The notes under the pieces are model-generated. The model did no database searches. It worked only from the letters and a program-made list of their open reading frames with translations, and was not told the origin of the DNA. Position numbers and translations under genes: made by a program. A DNA stretch of 64,000 nt from JAHCHG01 sp041394845 (GTDB lineage: Bacteria; Acidobacteriota; Blastocatellia; Pyrinomonadales; Pyrinomonadaceae): the NCBI GenBank assembly GCA_041394845.1, contig JAWKHL010000001.1:1178001-1242000 (forward strand), in the 5' to 3' direction. The first letter of the stretch is position 1. Each line of letters starts with the position of its first letter. Positions 52,304 through 61,068 of the stretch are shown piece after piece.

Positions 52304-52328
52304 TATTTATCGGCCAAAGCGATAAATA
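52304..52328. other. Small perfect hairpin in a minus-strand spacer
   Basis: TATTTATCG and CGATAAATA around a 7-nt loop, without T-run. Possibly a processing site between the genes at 52358 and 51461. Confidence 0.4.
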
Positions 52329-52357
52329 TCGGTTTTCTCCTAATTTCTAAACAAATT

Positions 52358-53377
52358 CTATTCTTTATACCACCCCAAAATTTCCGCATCCGAGCCATTA
52401 ACCTTGAAAACATGCCACTTTTTTTCCTTTAAGCTCCAAATTTTTATTGTATTCAAATCATTTGAATCAAACATACCATTTCTCTGCTTTCCGGAAATTA
52501 CCGCCAGAAAACCCTCAAAGGCAACTGAATCTATACCACCGCTTCCAATTTCCTCATTACCGTAATAATAGACACTTTCCTTTTGGGTAAGATCAACAGA
52601 AAAACCGAAATCCAGATCATTCCTGATCCTTTCAAAAGTCCGATTTTCAAAATCAATCCGGTATTCCCGACCGCTGCAACTATAAATCAACTTCCCCGCT
52701 CTGGTTTTTCTGAAACGGGGAAAATCGTCCTCATCGCATGGCAATTTTAAAAACGGCGAAACTTTACTGTCCAAAGTTACAATAACCAGATCCCCATTTT
52801 CTCTCTGGGTTAAAATTCTTTCGCTATCAATCCAAATTAAGGGAAGTGAAGGTCGGATGCTTGATCGGCCGGCAACCGTAGCCGCAAATTTTCCATAAAT
52901 CAACAGATCCTCCCGCCCCTCGATACTAATTTTCAAAACCTCCAGTTTTTCCGGCAAATTTTCAAAATCAATGCTTTTTTTTCCATCCGGAGAGAATATT
53001 TTAAAATAATCACCGATCCCGTTTTTTTTAAAAAGGATGGTTTTCCGATCAACAAATTCTTCCGTTTGGAGGTCGAAGGTTTTTTCATCCTCGGGTTTCC
53101 AGCCAAAAACGGTTTGGTTGTCGGTCAATAGATAGCGGTCCAAATAGAGTCCCCGAATCTCACCGGCAATGTCCACATCTACGGTAAAAAGATCTTTTCG
53201 CGAGGCAAATTTACCATTTAAAAATTCAATTTTTACAACCCTTTGCAAAAACAAGGAAGGGTGGTCGGGGTAATATTTGGTAATCAGCGAAACCTTTTCT
53301 GTTGTCTGAGAAAAAATGGGCAAAAAAGAATAGGTCATGAGAATCAGTAAAAAAAGAATTTTCCCCATTTTTAACAA
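52358..53377 (-). CDS. Exported protein of unknown function
   Basis: 339 residues with a signal peptide (MGKILFLLILMTYSFLPIFSQ) ending in a plausible cleavage site after SQ. The rest is beta-rich with repeating hydrophobic/charged strands (IWIDSERILTQRENGDLVIVTL; YYYGNEEIGSGGIDSVAFEGFLAVISG; TIKIWSLKEKKWHVFKV), suggesting a beta-propeller-like or similar fold, but no family recognised. Two starts are possible: TTG at 53377 with GGAG six bases upstream, or ATG at 53368. Nineteen bp separate it from the end of pgk. Confidence 0.65.
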   Translation of the reverse strand: MLKMGKILFLLILMTYSFLPIFSQTTEKVSLITKYYPDHPSLFLQRVVKIEFLNGKFASRKDLFTVDVDIAGEIRGLYLDRYLLTDNQTVFGWKPEDEKTFDLQTEEFVDRKTILFKKNGIGDYFKIFSPDGKKSIDFENLPEKLEVLKISIEGREDLLIYGKFAATVAGRSSIRPSLPLIWIDSERILTQRENGDLVIVTLDSKVSPFLKLPCDEDDFPRFRKTRAGKLIYSCSGREYRIDFENRTFERIRNDLDFGFSVDLTQKESVYYYGNEEIGSGGIDSVAFEGFLAVISGKQRNGMFDSNDLNTIKIWSLKEKKWHVFKVNGSDAEILGWYKE

Positions 53378-53395
53378 AACCTCTCCTGGCTGGTC

Positions 53396-54676
53396 TTATT
53401 TGTCGTCCAAAGCCGCGACTCCGGGAAGTTCATCCCCGGCCAAAAATTCAAGGGTCGCACCGCCGCCGGTCGAAATATGAGATATTTTATCGCCCAAACC
53501 AGCCTGTTTGACGGCCGCCACCGAATCTCCGCCACCGACGATCGAGGTCGCTCCTTTCTCGGTTGCTTCGGCCACGGCTTTAGCCACGGCAATCGTCCCC
53601 TCATCAAAAGGTTTTTCCTCGAACATTCCCATCGGGCCGTTCCAGATGATCGTTTTTGCTCCTTCAAGAGCCTGCTTAAAGATCTGGGCGGTTTCTTCTC
53701 CGATGTCCAAACCAACCAAACCGGCGTTGGTAAAATCGATCGGAATTGTTTTACGCGAATTGAGCGGATCGAAAGAATCGACGACCTGATGATCGGTCGG
53801 AAGGATCAGTTCAACCCCCGCCTCCTCCGCCATTTTCTCGATCTCCAGAGCGGTCGGCAACATCTCATCTTCGACCAGAGATTTTCCGACCGTGTAACCC
53901 TTGGCTTTAAAAAAGGTGTAAGCCATCGCCCCGCCGATCAATAATTTATCCACTTTTCGCTCGATCAGAGATTTAATAACGGGTATTTTGTCCGAAACCT
54001 TCGCCCCGCCGAGGATGGCAACAAATGGTCTTTCCGGATCATTTAAAACCCGCCCCAAAAAAGAAAGTTCTTTTTCCATCAAAAACCCGGCGACACAATC
54101 CTCGACATATTCCGTGATTCCGGCGGTCGAAGCGTGCGCCCGATGTGCGGTTCCGAAGGCATCGTTGACGTAAACGTCGCAAAGTTCCGCCAGTTGCTTT
54201 GCAAAATCGGGATCATTTTTCTCTTCTCCCGGGTGAAAGCGCAGGTTTTCCAAAAGGAGAATCTCGCCGCTTTTCAAGTCATCAACTTTTAGTTTGACCT
54301 CATCCCCGACGCAGTCATTGACAAAATGAACCAGATCGTTTTTCACCTCGGCGTAACCGAGAGAAGTTCCAAGCGAATCGATTTCGGGCTGTTTTTCTCC
54401 GACAGTCGAAGTTTGGGTCAGTTCGGGCAAACGTTTCAGATACTCGAAAACCGGTCTGAGAGAATATTTTTCGTTCCGCTCGCCTTTCGGGCGCCCCAAA
54501 TGGGAGGCCAGAATCACCTTTCCGCCCTGATTCAAAACATATTCGATGGTCGGAAGGGCACCTTGAATCCGGGTATCGTCCTCGACATTGCCGCCGCTGA
54601 TCGGAACGTTGAAATCAACCCTGATAAAAACCCGTTTTCCTTTTAAATCAACATCCTTAACCGTTTTTTTGTTCAT
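53396..54676 (-). CDS. pgk: Phosphoglycerate kinase
   Basis: 426 residues, about 30 longer than most because of an insert near residues 85-115 (LPELTQTSTVGEKQPEIDSL). Transfers phosphate from 1,3-bisphosphoglycerate to ADP. Visible: RVFIRVDFNVPISGG, SHLGRPKGE, LLLENLRFHPGEEKNDPDFAKQLAELCDVYVNDAFGTAHRAHAST, GGAKVSDKIPVI, the ATP-site WNGPMGMFE and GGGDSVAAV, STGGGATLEFL. Downstream of gap with an intergenic hairpin; both are on the minus strand. Confidence 0.97.
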   Translation of the reverse strand: MNKKTVKDVDLKGKRVFIRVDFNVPISGGNVEDDTRIQGALPTIEYVLNQGGKVILASHLGRPKGERNEKYSLRPVFEYLKRLPELTQTSTVGEKQPEIDSLGTSLGYAEVKNDLVHFVNDCVGDEVKLKVDDLKSGEILLLENLRFHPGEEKNDPDFAKQLAELCDVYVNDAFGTAHRAHASTAGITEYVEDCVAGFLMEKELSFLGRVLNDPERPFVAILGGAKVSDKIPVIKSLIERKVDKLLIGGAMAYTFFKAKGYTVGKSLVEDEMLPTALEIEKMAEEAGVELILPTDHQVVDSFDPLNSRKTIPIDFTNAGLVGLDIGEETAQIFKQALEGAKTIIWNGPMGMFEEKPFDEGTIAVAKAVAEATEKGATSIVGGGDSVAAVKQAGLGDKISHISTGGGATLEFLAGDELPGVAALDDK

Positions 54677-54697
54677 TTTTTCCCCGAAAAAAAACGG

Positions 54698-54742
54698 CCC
54701 TCGAAGAGAAGAAAAATTTTTATTTGTCCTTCTCTTCGAGGG
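54698..54742 (-). terminator. Hairpin between gap and pgk
   Basis: A 14-bp perfect stem (CCCTCGAAGAGAAG with CTTCTCTTCGAGGG) and, on the minus strand, CCG plus a run of eight T. It lies just 21 bp before the pgk start, so it is either a partial terminator or an mRNA-processing/stability element that lowers pgk relative to gap. Confidence 0.8.
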
Positions 54743-54753
54743 CTTTATTTTAT

Positions 54754-55761
54754 TTACAAACCCTTACCGGCAATGTATTTAACAAGATCTCTCACCCGGC
54801 AGGAATATCCCCATTCGTTGTCATACCAGGAGAGGACTTTCAAAGTTGTTCCCCCGATCACCTTTGTATTTTCGGCGTCGACGATCGAGGAATTCGGATT
54901 TCCCCGGTAATCGATCGAAACCAGCGGTTCTTCCTCAAAAGCCAGAATGCCCTTTAACTCTTCATTGGCGGCATCCTTCAGAACCCGGTTGACCTCCTCG
55001 GCCGAAGTCTCCTTTTCGACATTCATAACCACATCGACCAGCGAAACATTCGGGGTCGGAACTCTGACGGAAATGCCGTCAAACTTCCCGGCGAGTTCGG
55101 GGATCACCAAAGCAACCGCCTTGGCCGCCCCGGTTGAGGTCGGGATCATCGAAAGAGCGGCGGCCCTGGCGCGGCGCAGATCCTTGTGAGGAAGATCGAG
55201 AAGCTGTTGGTCATTGGTGTAAGAGTGGATGGTGTTCATTAAAGCATTTTTAATTCCGAAATTTTCGTGGATCACCTTGGCCACCGGAGCCAAACAATTG
55301 GTGGTGCAGGAAGCATTGGAGATTATGTGGTGATTTTCGGGGTCATAATTTTCTTCATTTACGCCGAGAACTATGGTGATGTCCTCGCCCTTGGCGGGGG
55401 CGGAAATTATCACCTTTTTCACGCTTTTGTTCAAATGTTTGGAGGCGGTTTCCTTGGTTCTGAAAATCCCGGTGCATTCCAGCACGATTTCCGCGCCAAC
55501 CTCCTCCCAAGGGATATTCGAAGGATCTCTTTCACTGAAAACGCGAAATTCATCATCCTCGACCTTGATCGTATTTTCGGTGGCCGAAATCGCATGATCA
55601 AGATTTCCCATTACCGAATCGTATTTCAACAAGTGCGCCAGGGTTTTCGTATCCGTTAAATCGTTGACCCCGACGAAATCAATGTCCGAGTCCCCCAAAG
55701 ATGCCCGCAGAACGTTTCTTCCGATTCTTCCAAAACCGTTTATACCTACTTTAATAGCCAT
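54754..55761 (-). CDS. gap: Glyceraldehyde-3-phosphate dehydrogenase (type I)
   Basis: 335 residues. Oxidises glyceraldehyde 3-phosphate to 1,3-bisphosphoglycerate with NAD. Visible: VGINGFGRIGRNVLRA (NAD fold), the catalytic cysteine in SNASCTTNCLAPVAK, HSYTNDQQLLDLPHKDLRRARAAALSMIPTSTGAAKAV, and the C-terminal SWYDNEWGYSCRV. AGGAGG precedes the ATG. A promoter lies upstream (55806-55834) and pgk follows. Confidence 0.98.
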   Translation of the reverse strand: MAIKVGINGFGRIGRNVLRASLGDSDIDFVGVNDLTDTKTLAHLLKYDSVMGNLDHAISATENTIKVEDDEFRVFSERDPSNIPWEEVGAEIVLECTGIFRTKETASKHLNKSVKKVIISAPAKGEDITIVLGVNEENYDPENHHIISNASCTTNCLAPVAKVIHENFGIKNALMNTIHSYTNDQQLLDLPHKDLRRARAAALSMIPTSTGAAKAVALVIPELAGKFDGISVRVPTPNVSLVDVVMNVEKETSAEEVNRVLKDAANEELKGILAFEEEPLVSIDYRGNPNSSIVDAENTKVIGGTTLKVLSWYDNEWGYSCRVRDLVKYIAGKGL

Positions 55762-55805
55762 TTTTTTATCCTTCCTCCTGAAAATATTTTTCTGATAAAG
55801 GTTTG

Positions 55806-55834
55806 AAGATAACTTAATTTTTTGAAAAGTTCAA
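55806..55834 (-). promoter_or_regulatory. Promoter of gap
   Basis: On the minus strand TTGAAC (55834-55829) and TATCTT (55811-55806) with a 17-bp spacer, 45 bp before the gap start. Confidence 0.5.
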
Positions 55835-55993
55835 AGTTTGATTTTAGTTGATTTAAGACTAAATTAATAGGTTGCAGAAAATGAAAACTAATCCAAATAA
55901 TTGAAACAAACAAAAAAATTTTCTCGTAGTATCCGATTGAGTTTGTATCTTTTATATATTTTAATAATTACCAAAACTCGGAGCCATTTTATA

Positions 55994-57838
55994 ATGAAAA
56001 AAATTTCTGTTTCCGTATTTCATTTCACTTTTTTGGTCGGACTTTTGACCATCGGGGTCGCCAATTCTCCCGCCCAGCGAATCACCCGAACCGGACAAGT
56101 TGCCAAAAACCAGATCACTGCGGAAGAAAATTCTCTGAACAATTCCGAGGTTTCAGCCGAAAACGCTGAGCCCGTTTCCCCGGAAAAAAGAACTAGGCCC
56201 AATCCCTTGAGCCGGGTCGGGGTTCAAACCGGGCAGACCCTGCCCCTCACCTTAAATGAGGCGATCCGGAAGGCTTTAGAAAATAACAATGAGATCGAGG
56301 TGGCTAAAAATGATGTGAAAATCGCCGAATCCACCCTCCGGTCCCTTCTCGGTTTTTACGATCCAGTTTTCACAGTTACCCCCCAATACACCAACAACAT
56401 TCAACCCCAGACAACGACTCTCGGCGGGGCCGATCAATCGGGTACGACTTCGCAAAATGAATTCCGGGTCGATTCCAGTTTTAATCAACCGGTTAAAAAA
56501 GGCGGCGGTAATTTTAACGTTTTCTTTAACAACCGGCGAAACGAAACAAGCAACTCCTTTTCCCAATTAAACCCGACTTTTTCCACTAACTTGGGATTTT
56601 CCTTCACCCAACCGCTTTTGCGTAACCGGAGCATTGACAGAACCCGGCAACAGATTCGAATCCAAAGAAAAAGGGTTGCCCAATCGGACGCCGATTTTCG
56701 GCGGCGAACTATTGAAATCATTTCTCAGGTTCAAAGGGCTTATTGGGATCTGGTCTTTGCCTTGAGGGATCAACAAAATCGGCTGGCAAACCTGAATTTG
56801 TCAAAGGAAAATCTCAGGCAGATCGAGGCCAAAATAGAAGCCGGCGCGGCCGCACCTTTGGCCAAAGCCGAGGTTGAAACCGAACTGGCAAATCGGGAGT
56901 CCGATCTATTGCTGGCTTCGCAACAGGTTTCCATTTCCGAAAACGCCTTGAAACAGCTTCTTCTCCGGGATCCCAATTCGACCGAGTGGGAAACCCAGTA
57001 TGTTCCCACCGACAAACCGGTTTATTCGGACGATCCGATTGATCTGACCGGGGTTCTGAAGGACGCAATCGAGAATCGTCCCGAACTCCGGAGACTAAAA
57101 CTTCAAGGTGAGATCAATGCCATCGACATCGACTACTTTAAAAACCAGCTTCGACCGCAGGTTGATTTGACCGGCACTTATACGACAATTGGTCTTTCGG
57201 GAACCGCCGTCGGCACAACCGAACCCTTTACGACGCCCTTGATCTCGGGGAATCCGAACACCAATGCCAGCGCTTTTTTGCTGCAACAAATTCAAAATTT
57301 ATCCCCGAACACGATCATTGTTCCCGATGTTACCGTTCAACCGTCGATTCCGGTGCAATTTATCGGCGGATACGGAAAATCTTTGAGCAACCTGTTCAAA
57401 AATGACACCAGAAGTGTGGTGGTTGGGGTAACCTTTTCCTTTCCGTTAAGGAATCAAACAGCCGAGGCCGATCTGGCAACGGCCCGCTACCAGCAAACTC
57501 AGATCGAAGCCCAGACCCGTTCGCAGGAACAAGTTATCATTGCTGAGGTTCGGAACGCCGTCCAAGCGGTTGAAACGGCCCGGCAACGCGTTTTGACCGC
57601 CAGAAGAGCAAGGGAAAACGCCGAGATCCAGCTTGAAGGCGAAAGGAAACTTTTTGAAGTGGGCCGTTCGACCACTTTTTTGCTTTTCCAAAGGGAGAAC
57701 GCCTTGACCAACGCGAGGAATGCCGAGATCCGGGCGGAAACCGACTACAACAAGGCCCTTTCGGATCTGCAAAAGGCGACCTCAACCACCTTCATATTAA
57801 ATAACATTCAATATGACTCACCGATGGATGATAACTAA
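55994..57838 (+). CDS. TolC-family outer membrane efflux protein
   Basis: 614 residues from the ATG at 55994, which has GGAG 10 bp upstream and begins a signal peptide (KKISVSVFHFTFLVGLLTIGVANSPAQ). A low-complexity stretch (about 30-75) is followed by two OEP repeats: the first near LTLNEAIRKALENNNEIEVAKNDVKIAE and SADADFRRRTIEIISQVQRAYWDLVFA-like helices, the second near DPIDLTGVLKDAIENRPELRRL and AEADLATARYQQTQIEAQ, ending in ARENAEIQLEGERKLFEVGRSTTFLLFQREN. Forms the outer-membrane channel of tripartite exporters. The loop near 430-480 is longer than usual. No periplasmic adaptor gene is adjacent. Confidence 0.9.
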   Translation: MKKISVSVFHFTFLVGLLTIGVANSPAQRITRTGQVAKNQITAEENSLNNSEVSAENAEPVSPEKRTRPNPLSRVGVQTGQTLPLTLNEAIRKALENNNEIEVAKNDVKIAESTLRSLLGFYDPVFTVTPQYTNNIQPQTTTLGGADQSGTTSQNEFRVDSSFNQPVKKGGGNFNVFFNNRRNETSNSFSQLNPTFSTNLGFSFTQPLLRNRSIDRTRQQIRIQRKRVAQSDADFRRRTIEIISQVQRAYWDLVFALRDQQNRLANLNLSKENLRQIEAKIEAGAAAPLAKAEVETELANRESDLLLASQQVSISENALKQLLLRDPNSTEWETQYVPTDKPVYSDDPIDLTGVLKDAIENRPELRRLKLQGEINAIDIDYFKNQLRPQVDLTGTYTTIGLSGTAVGTTEPFTTPLISGNPNTNASAFLLQQIQNLSPNTIIVPDVTVQPSIPVQFIGGYGKSLSNLFKNDTRSVVVGVTFSFPLRNQTAEADLATARYQQTQIEAQTRSQEQVIIAEVRNAVQAVETARQRVLTARRARENAEIQLEGERKLFEVGRSTTFLLFQRENALTNARNAEIRAETDYNKALSDLQKATSTTFILNNIQYDSPMDDN

Positions 57839-57879
57839 AGTGTTCTGTGTTATTTAAGTCTTTTTTTCAGAAATAACTT

Positions 57880-57909
57880 AAAGAGTCGGTTTCCCGACTC
57901 TTTATTTTT
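57880..57909 (+). terminator. Terminator after the TolC gene
   Basis: AAAGAGTCGG and CCGACTCTTT around TTTC, then ATTTTTT. Confidence 0.9.
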
Positions 57910-58014
57910 TACAGGAGGTTTTCTTGAATCAAATTGGGTTTGGGGGTTAAATTGTTCAAGTTGTTTCTGAAGGAATTTTAATTTTCATCTAATGAAGCCA
58001 TATCGGACTTCTTT

Positions 58015-58803
58015 TTGCAACATCAAGTGAAAATTTCCGCCGTAATAATTACTTTTAACGAGGAGAAAAATATCCGTCGGGCCATCGAATCCGCAAATTG
58101 GGCCGATGAGGTTCTTGTCGTTGATTCCGAATCGACCGATAAGACCCGGCAAATCGCCGAATCTCTCGGGGCAAGAGTTGTCGTTCATCCCTGGGAGGGT
58201 TTTTCCAAACAAAAACAGTTTGCTGTGGATCGGGCTTCCTTTGAATGGATTCTGAGTCTGGATGCCGATGAGGAGGTTTCCCCGGATTTGAAAAAGGAAA
58301 TTCAAAATTTGAAAAAATCGCCCGAAGAACTTTCCGACGGTTATCGAATTCCCAGGCTTTCCTTTTACATGAATCGACCGATCCGCCACAGCGGTTGGTA
58401 TCCTGATCGACAACTAAGGTTATTTAACCGGAAAAAAGGAAAATGGAATGAGGTATTGATCCACGAATCATTTCAACTGGAAAAATCGGCCCGAACGGGA
58501 AATCTGAGAGGCGACATTTTTCATTTCAGCGTTGAAAACGCCGCCCACCATCATAAAATGATCGGAGAAAGATACGCTCCCCTTTCCGCCCGGCAAATGT
58601 TCGAAAATGGCCGGACGACCTCAAAATTGAATATTCTTTCGGCCGGCCCGCTTGCTTTTTTTCGATCCTTTATACTTAAAGGTGGATTTTTAGACGGTTT
58701 TCCGGGTTTTGTAATCGCCCGTTTCGGAGCTCACCACGCTTTTCTCAAACATTTGCTTTTGTGGGAGATGGCGAAAAAAAACAAATCAAAACTCCCCGAA
58801 TAA
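58015..58803 (+). CDS. Family 2 glycosyltransferase (WaaE/KdtX-like)
   Basis: 262 residues. ISAVIITFNEEKNIRRAIESANWADEVLVVDSESTDKT is the GT-A nucleotide-binding start, and LSLDADEEV gives the DxD metal motif. PIRHSGWYPDRQLRLFNRKKGKWNE and VHE-like LIHESFQL are typical of the WaaE/KdtX group that adds sugars to the lipopolysaccharide core. A C-terminal hydrophobic segment (FFRSFILKGGFLDGFPGFVIA) contacts the membrane. Start uncertain: TTG at 58015 or GTG at 58027; neither has a clear ribosome-binding site. Confidence 0.85.
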   Translation: MQHQVKISAVIITFNEEKNIRRAIESANWADEVLVVDSESTDKTRQIAESLGARVVVHPWEGFSKQKQFAVDRASFEWILSLDADEEVSPDLKKEIQNLKKSPEELSDGYRIPRLSFYMNRPIRHSGWYPDRQLRLFNRKKGKWNEVLIHESFQLEKSARTGNLRGDIFHFSVENAAHHHKMIGERYAPLSARQMFENGRTTSKLNILSAGPLAFFRSFILKGGFLDGFPGFVIARFGAHHAFLKHLLLWEMAKKNKSKLPE

Positions 58804-58916
58804 AATTATCAAAATACAACCTGCTTTTTTTTTATCACATCCAAAGATTGGTCTGACAAATAATTTAGGGTATATTTGGGTTAGCACCAACTCCTTGTTT
58901 TTTTTACAAAAAAAAT

Positions 58917-59540
58917 ATGAAAAAGACTTTATTATCTTTCCTGTTCATTTTTGTTTTTTCCGCTTTGGCCTTTGGTCAAAAGGGCTTTGATCCGCAAACA
59001 GATAAGATTAAAACCGAGGGGAACAAAACAACCAGAACAAACGATGTCAGCCGGACGATTGATTGGGGGCTGGGAAAAACAAAAGTCCGCCCCCCTCTGG
59101 CAAATCCCTACAAATTAAATTCCCGAAGGGACGTTCTGGTTGAAACCATAACCGGCATTCTAAGCGATAATCAAATAATAATTGATGACGCCGCTTCTCG
59201 GATGAACGAAGGGCTGATCGTGACCCAACCTTATGTTTTTGCCAAAGGTCCGGTAACATCGCAAAGTCTTTTAACTCAATATTCCATTTTGCCCAATTCC
59301 AACACCTCTTGGACCCGAGGCCGTTACACATTGACGATCGAGGTTCAATCGATCGACGGAATTCAAAACAACGTTTACGTAACCGCCAAGATCGAGGGCC
59401 GCTCCAGCAACGGTCTGAACAGCGAATGGACAACTCTTCAAAGTTCGGGTTTGGCCGAGGATAAATTTTTGTCGAAATTGGTTGAAATGGTGACGGGAAT
59501 CTCCCCCGATCCGTCTCAAAAAGTAGATCCGCAACAGTAG
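58917..59540 (+). CDS. Exported protein of unknown function
   Basis: 207 residues with a signal peptide (KKTLLSFLFIFVFSALAFGQ). The mature part contains two alpha/beta blocks: VLVETITGILSDNQIIIDDAASRMNEGLIVTQPYVF and RGRYTLTIEVQSIDGIQNNVYVTAKIEGRSSNG. These resemble the small periplasmic folds of outer-membrane assembly lipoproteins, but there is no lipobox and the similarity is weak. First of three neighbouring secreted-protein genes, 14 bp before the next. Confidence 0.68.
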   Translation: MKKTLLSFLFIFVFSALAFGQKGFDPQTDKIKTEGNKTTRTNDVSRTIDWGLGKTKVRPPLANPYKLNSRRDVLVETITGILSDNQIIIDDAASRMNEGLIVTQPYVFAKGPVTSQSLLTQYSILPNSNTSWTRGRYTLTIEVQSIDGIQNNVYVTAKIEGRSSNGLNSEWTTLQSSGLAEDKFLSKLVEMVTGISPDPSQKVDPQQ

Positions 59541-59554
59541 ATTCGGGGTTTTTA

Positions 59555-60073
59555 ATGAGGAAAGCAGTCTTATTATTTATTTTTACTTTTTGTTTGGCCG
59601 GAACAGCCTCAAATGTTTTCGGCCAATTCGAGGCCCAAACCCCGAACGGCCGGGAAAGAAAGGAACCTCTTCCCCAAAACATTCAGGAAACCCTGGCCAA
59701 GCAACGGATCGAAAACGAGCAAAAAGAGTTCGAAGAAATGGTCAAACGCGGGGAGGACGCGCTTAAGTTGAGCGAGGAAATTCAAAAATCCTTCGACAAG
59801 AATAATAAGTTGACTCAATCGGACCAGGAAAAGTTGAAGGATCTGGAAAAGCTTTTAAAAAAAATCCGAAGCGATTTGGGCGGGGATGACGATGATGAAG
59901 AGGATTTGGAAATTCCCAAATCAACCGGAAATGCGATCGAATTTTTGAAGGACTCGACGGAAAAACTTTACGATGAAATAAAAAAAACAACCCGTCATAC
60001 GATCTCGGCGGCGGCCATCCAGGGTTCCAATACGGTTTTAAGGATCGTAAAATTTTTACGTTTACATAAATAA
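59555..60073 (+). CDS. Exported charged helical protein of unknown function
   Basis: 172 residues with a signal peptide (RKAVLLFIFTFCLAGTASNVFGQ). The mature part is helical and strongly charged, with an acidic patch (GGDDDDEEDLEIPKS) and likely coiled coils (IENEQKEFEEMVKRGEDALKLSEEIQKSF). Ends in a basic amphipathic helix (VLRIVKFLRLHK). No known domain. Between two other exported-protein genes; likely co-transcribed. Confidence 0.68.
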   Translation: MRKAVLLFIFTFCLAGTASNVFGQFEAQTPNGRERKEPLPQNIQETLAKQRIENEQKEFEEMVKRGEDALKLSEEIQKSFDKNNKLTQSDQEKLKDLEKLLKKIRSDLGGDDDDEEDLEIPKSTGNAIEFLKDSTEKLYDEIKKTTRHTISAAAIQGSNTVLRIVKFLRLHK

Positions 60074-60132
60074 AAAACAACTTTTTTGATTTTGATCAGA
60101 TTTCGGATCAATCTGATCCGTTTTATTTTTTT

Positions 60133-61032
60133 ATGCAAAAATTTCTTGCTCCTCTTGTTTTTTGTTCGCTTTTTTTAACCCTTTCTTTGGTTTGCCGCGC
60201 TCAGGAGGAAGAAGAAGAATTGGTCAAGATCGAATCCTCGGTGGTGGTTCTTAATGCCACGATTACCGACCGTCAGGGGCTTCCCGTAACCGGCCTCAAA
60301 CGCAATCAATTCCGCATCCTGGAAGACGGGGTAGAACAAAAAATCGATTTTTTTGAAACCGAGGAAACCCCTTTTGCCGCCGTTTTGCTTCTTGACACCT
60401 CCGGCAGCATGGAGGAAAGGGTTTCCCTCGCGCGGTCAGCCTCAATTCATTTTCTTTACGGGTTAAGGCCCGATGATATGGTTGCCATTTATAATTTCGA
60501 CTCGAAGGTGTCGATGGTCCAGGATTTCTCCAACAGCCGGGATATTTCGCACCACGTTTTCGAATTGAAGGCCGATGGGCAAACCGTGCTAAATGACGCC
60601 ATTTACCAGGCGGCCGAGGTTTTATCAAAGCGCCCCGAAAAAAGGAAGGCCATTATTGTTCTCTCGGACGGAGCCGATACCAGAAGCGGTTATTCGTCAA
60701 GCCAGGCCCTGAAAGCCGCTTTGGCCACCGATATAACCATTTATTCGGTTGATATGTCCTCGATGGCCACCAACGGGCGGGATCGGATGCAGAATCAAAG
60801 CGTCCTGAAAAATTTTGCGGAAAAAACCGGAGGCTATTTCATAAAAACTCCGGGCGGGGCGGCGCTTCGTGATGCGTTTGAAAATATCGTCAAGGAATTG
60901 GGGGTCCAGTACACCCTCGGGTATTATCCCATCAACCAAAAAAAAGACGGAAAATGGCGGAAGATAGATTTGCGGGTGGCCAAACCGGATCTTGACATTC
61001 GCACCCGCAAGGGCTACAACGCCCCCAAATAA
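60133..61032 (+). CDS. Exported VWFA-domain protein (acidobacterial type)
   Basis: 299 residues with a signal peptide (KFLAPLVFCSLFLTLSLVCRAQ). An N-terminal beta region (VVLNATITDRQGLPVTGLKRNQFRILEDGVEQKI) leads into a von Willebrand A domain: the MIDAS DxSxS is LLLDTSGSM, with the later Thr and Asp in ADGQTVLND and VLSDGADT. The C-terminus has LGVQYTLGYYPINQKKDGKWRKIDLRV, the VWFA-related domain first described from Acidobacteria. Likely a surface or periplasmic metal-dependent binding protein. This family is the best phylum clue in the window. Confidence 0.9.
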   Translation: MQKFLAPLVFCSLFLTLSLVCRAQEEEEELVKIESSVVVLNATITDRQGLPVTGLKRNQFRILEDGVEQKIDFFETEETPFAAVLLLDTSGSMEERVSLARSASIHFLYGLRPDDMVAIYNFDSKVSMVQDFSNSRDISHHVFELKADGQTVLNDAIYQAAEVLSKRPEKRKAIIVLSDGADTRSGYSSSQALKAALATDITIYSVDMSSMATNGRDRMQNQSVLKNFAEKTGGYFIKTPGGAALRDAFENIVKELGVQYTLGYYPINQKKDGKWRKIDLRVAKPDLDIRTRKGYNAPK

Positions 61033-61068
61033 CTTTGCAAGCGGGTTGCCCGAAATCCAAAACGTTTT

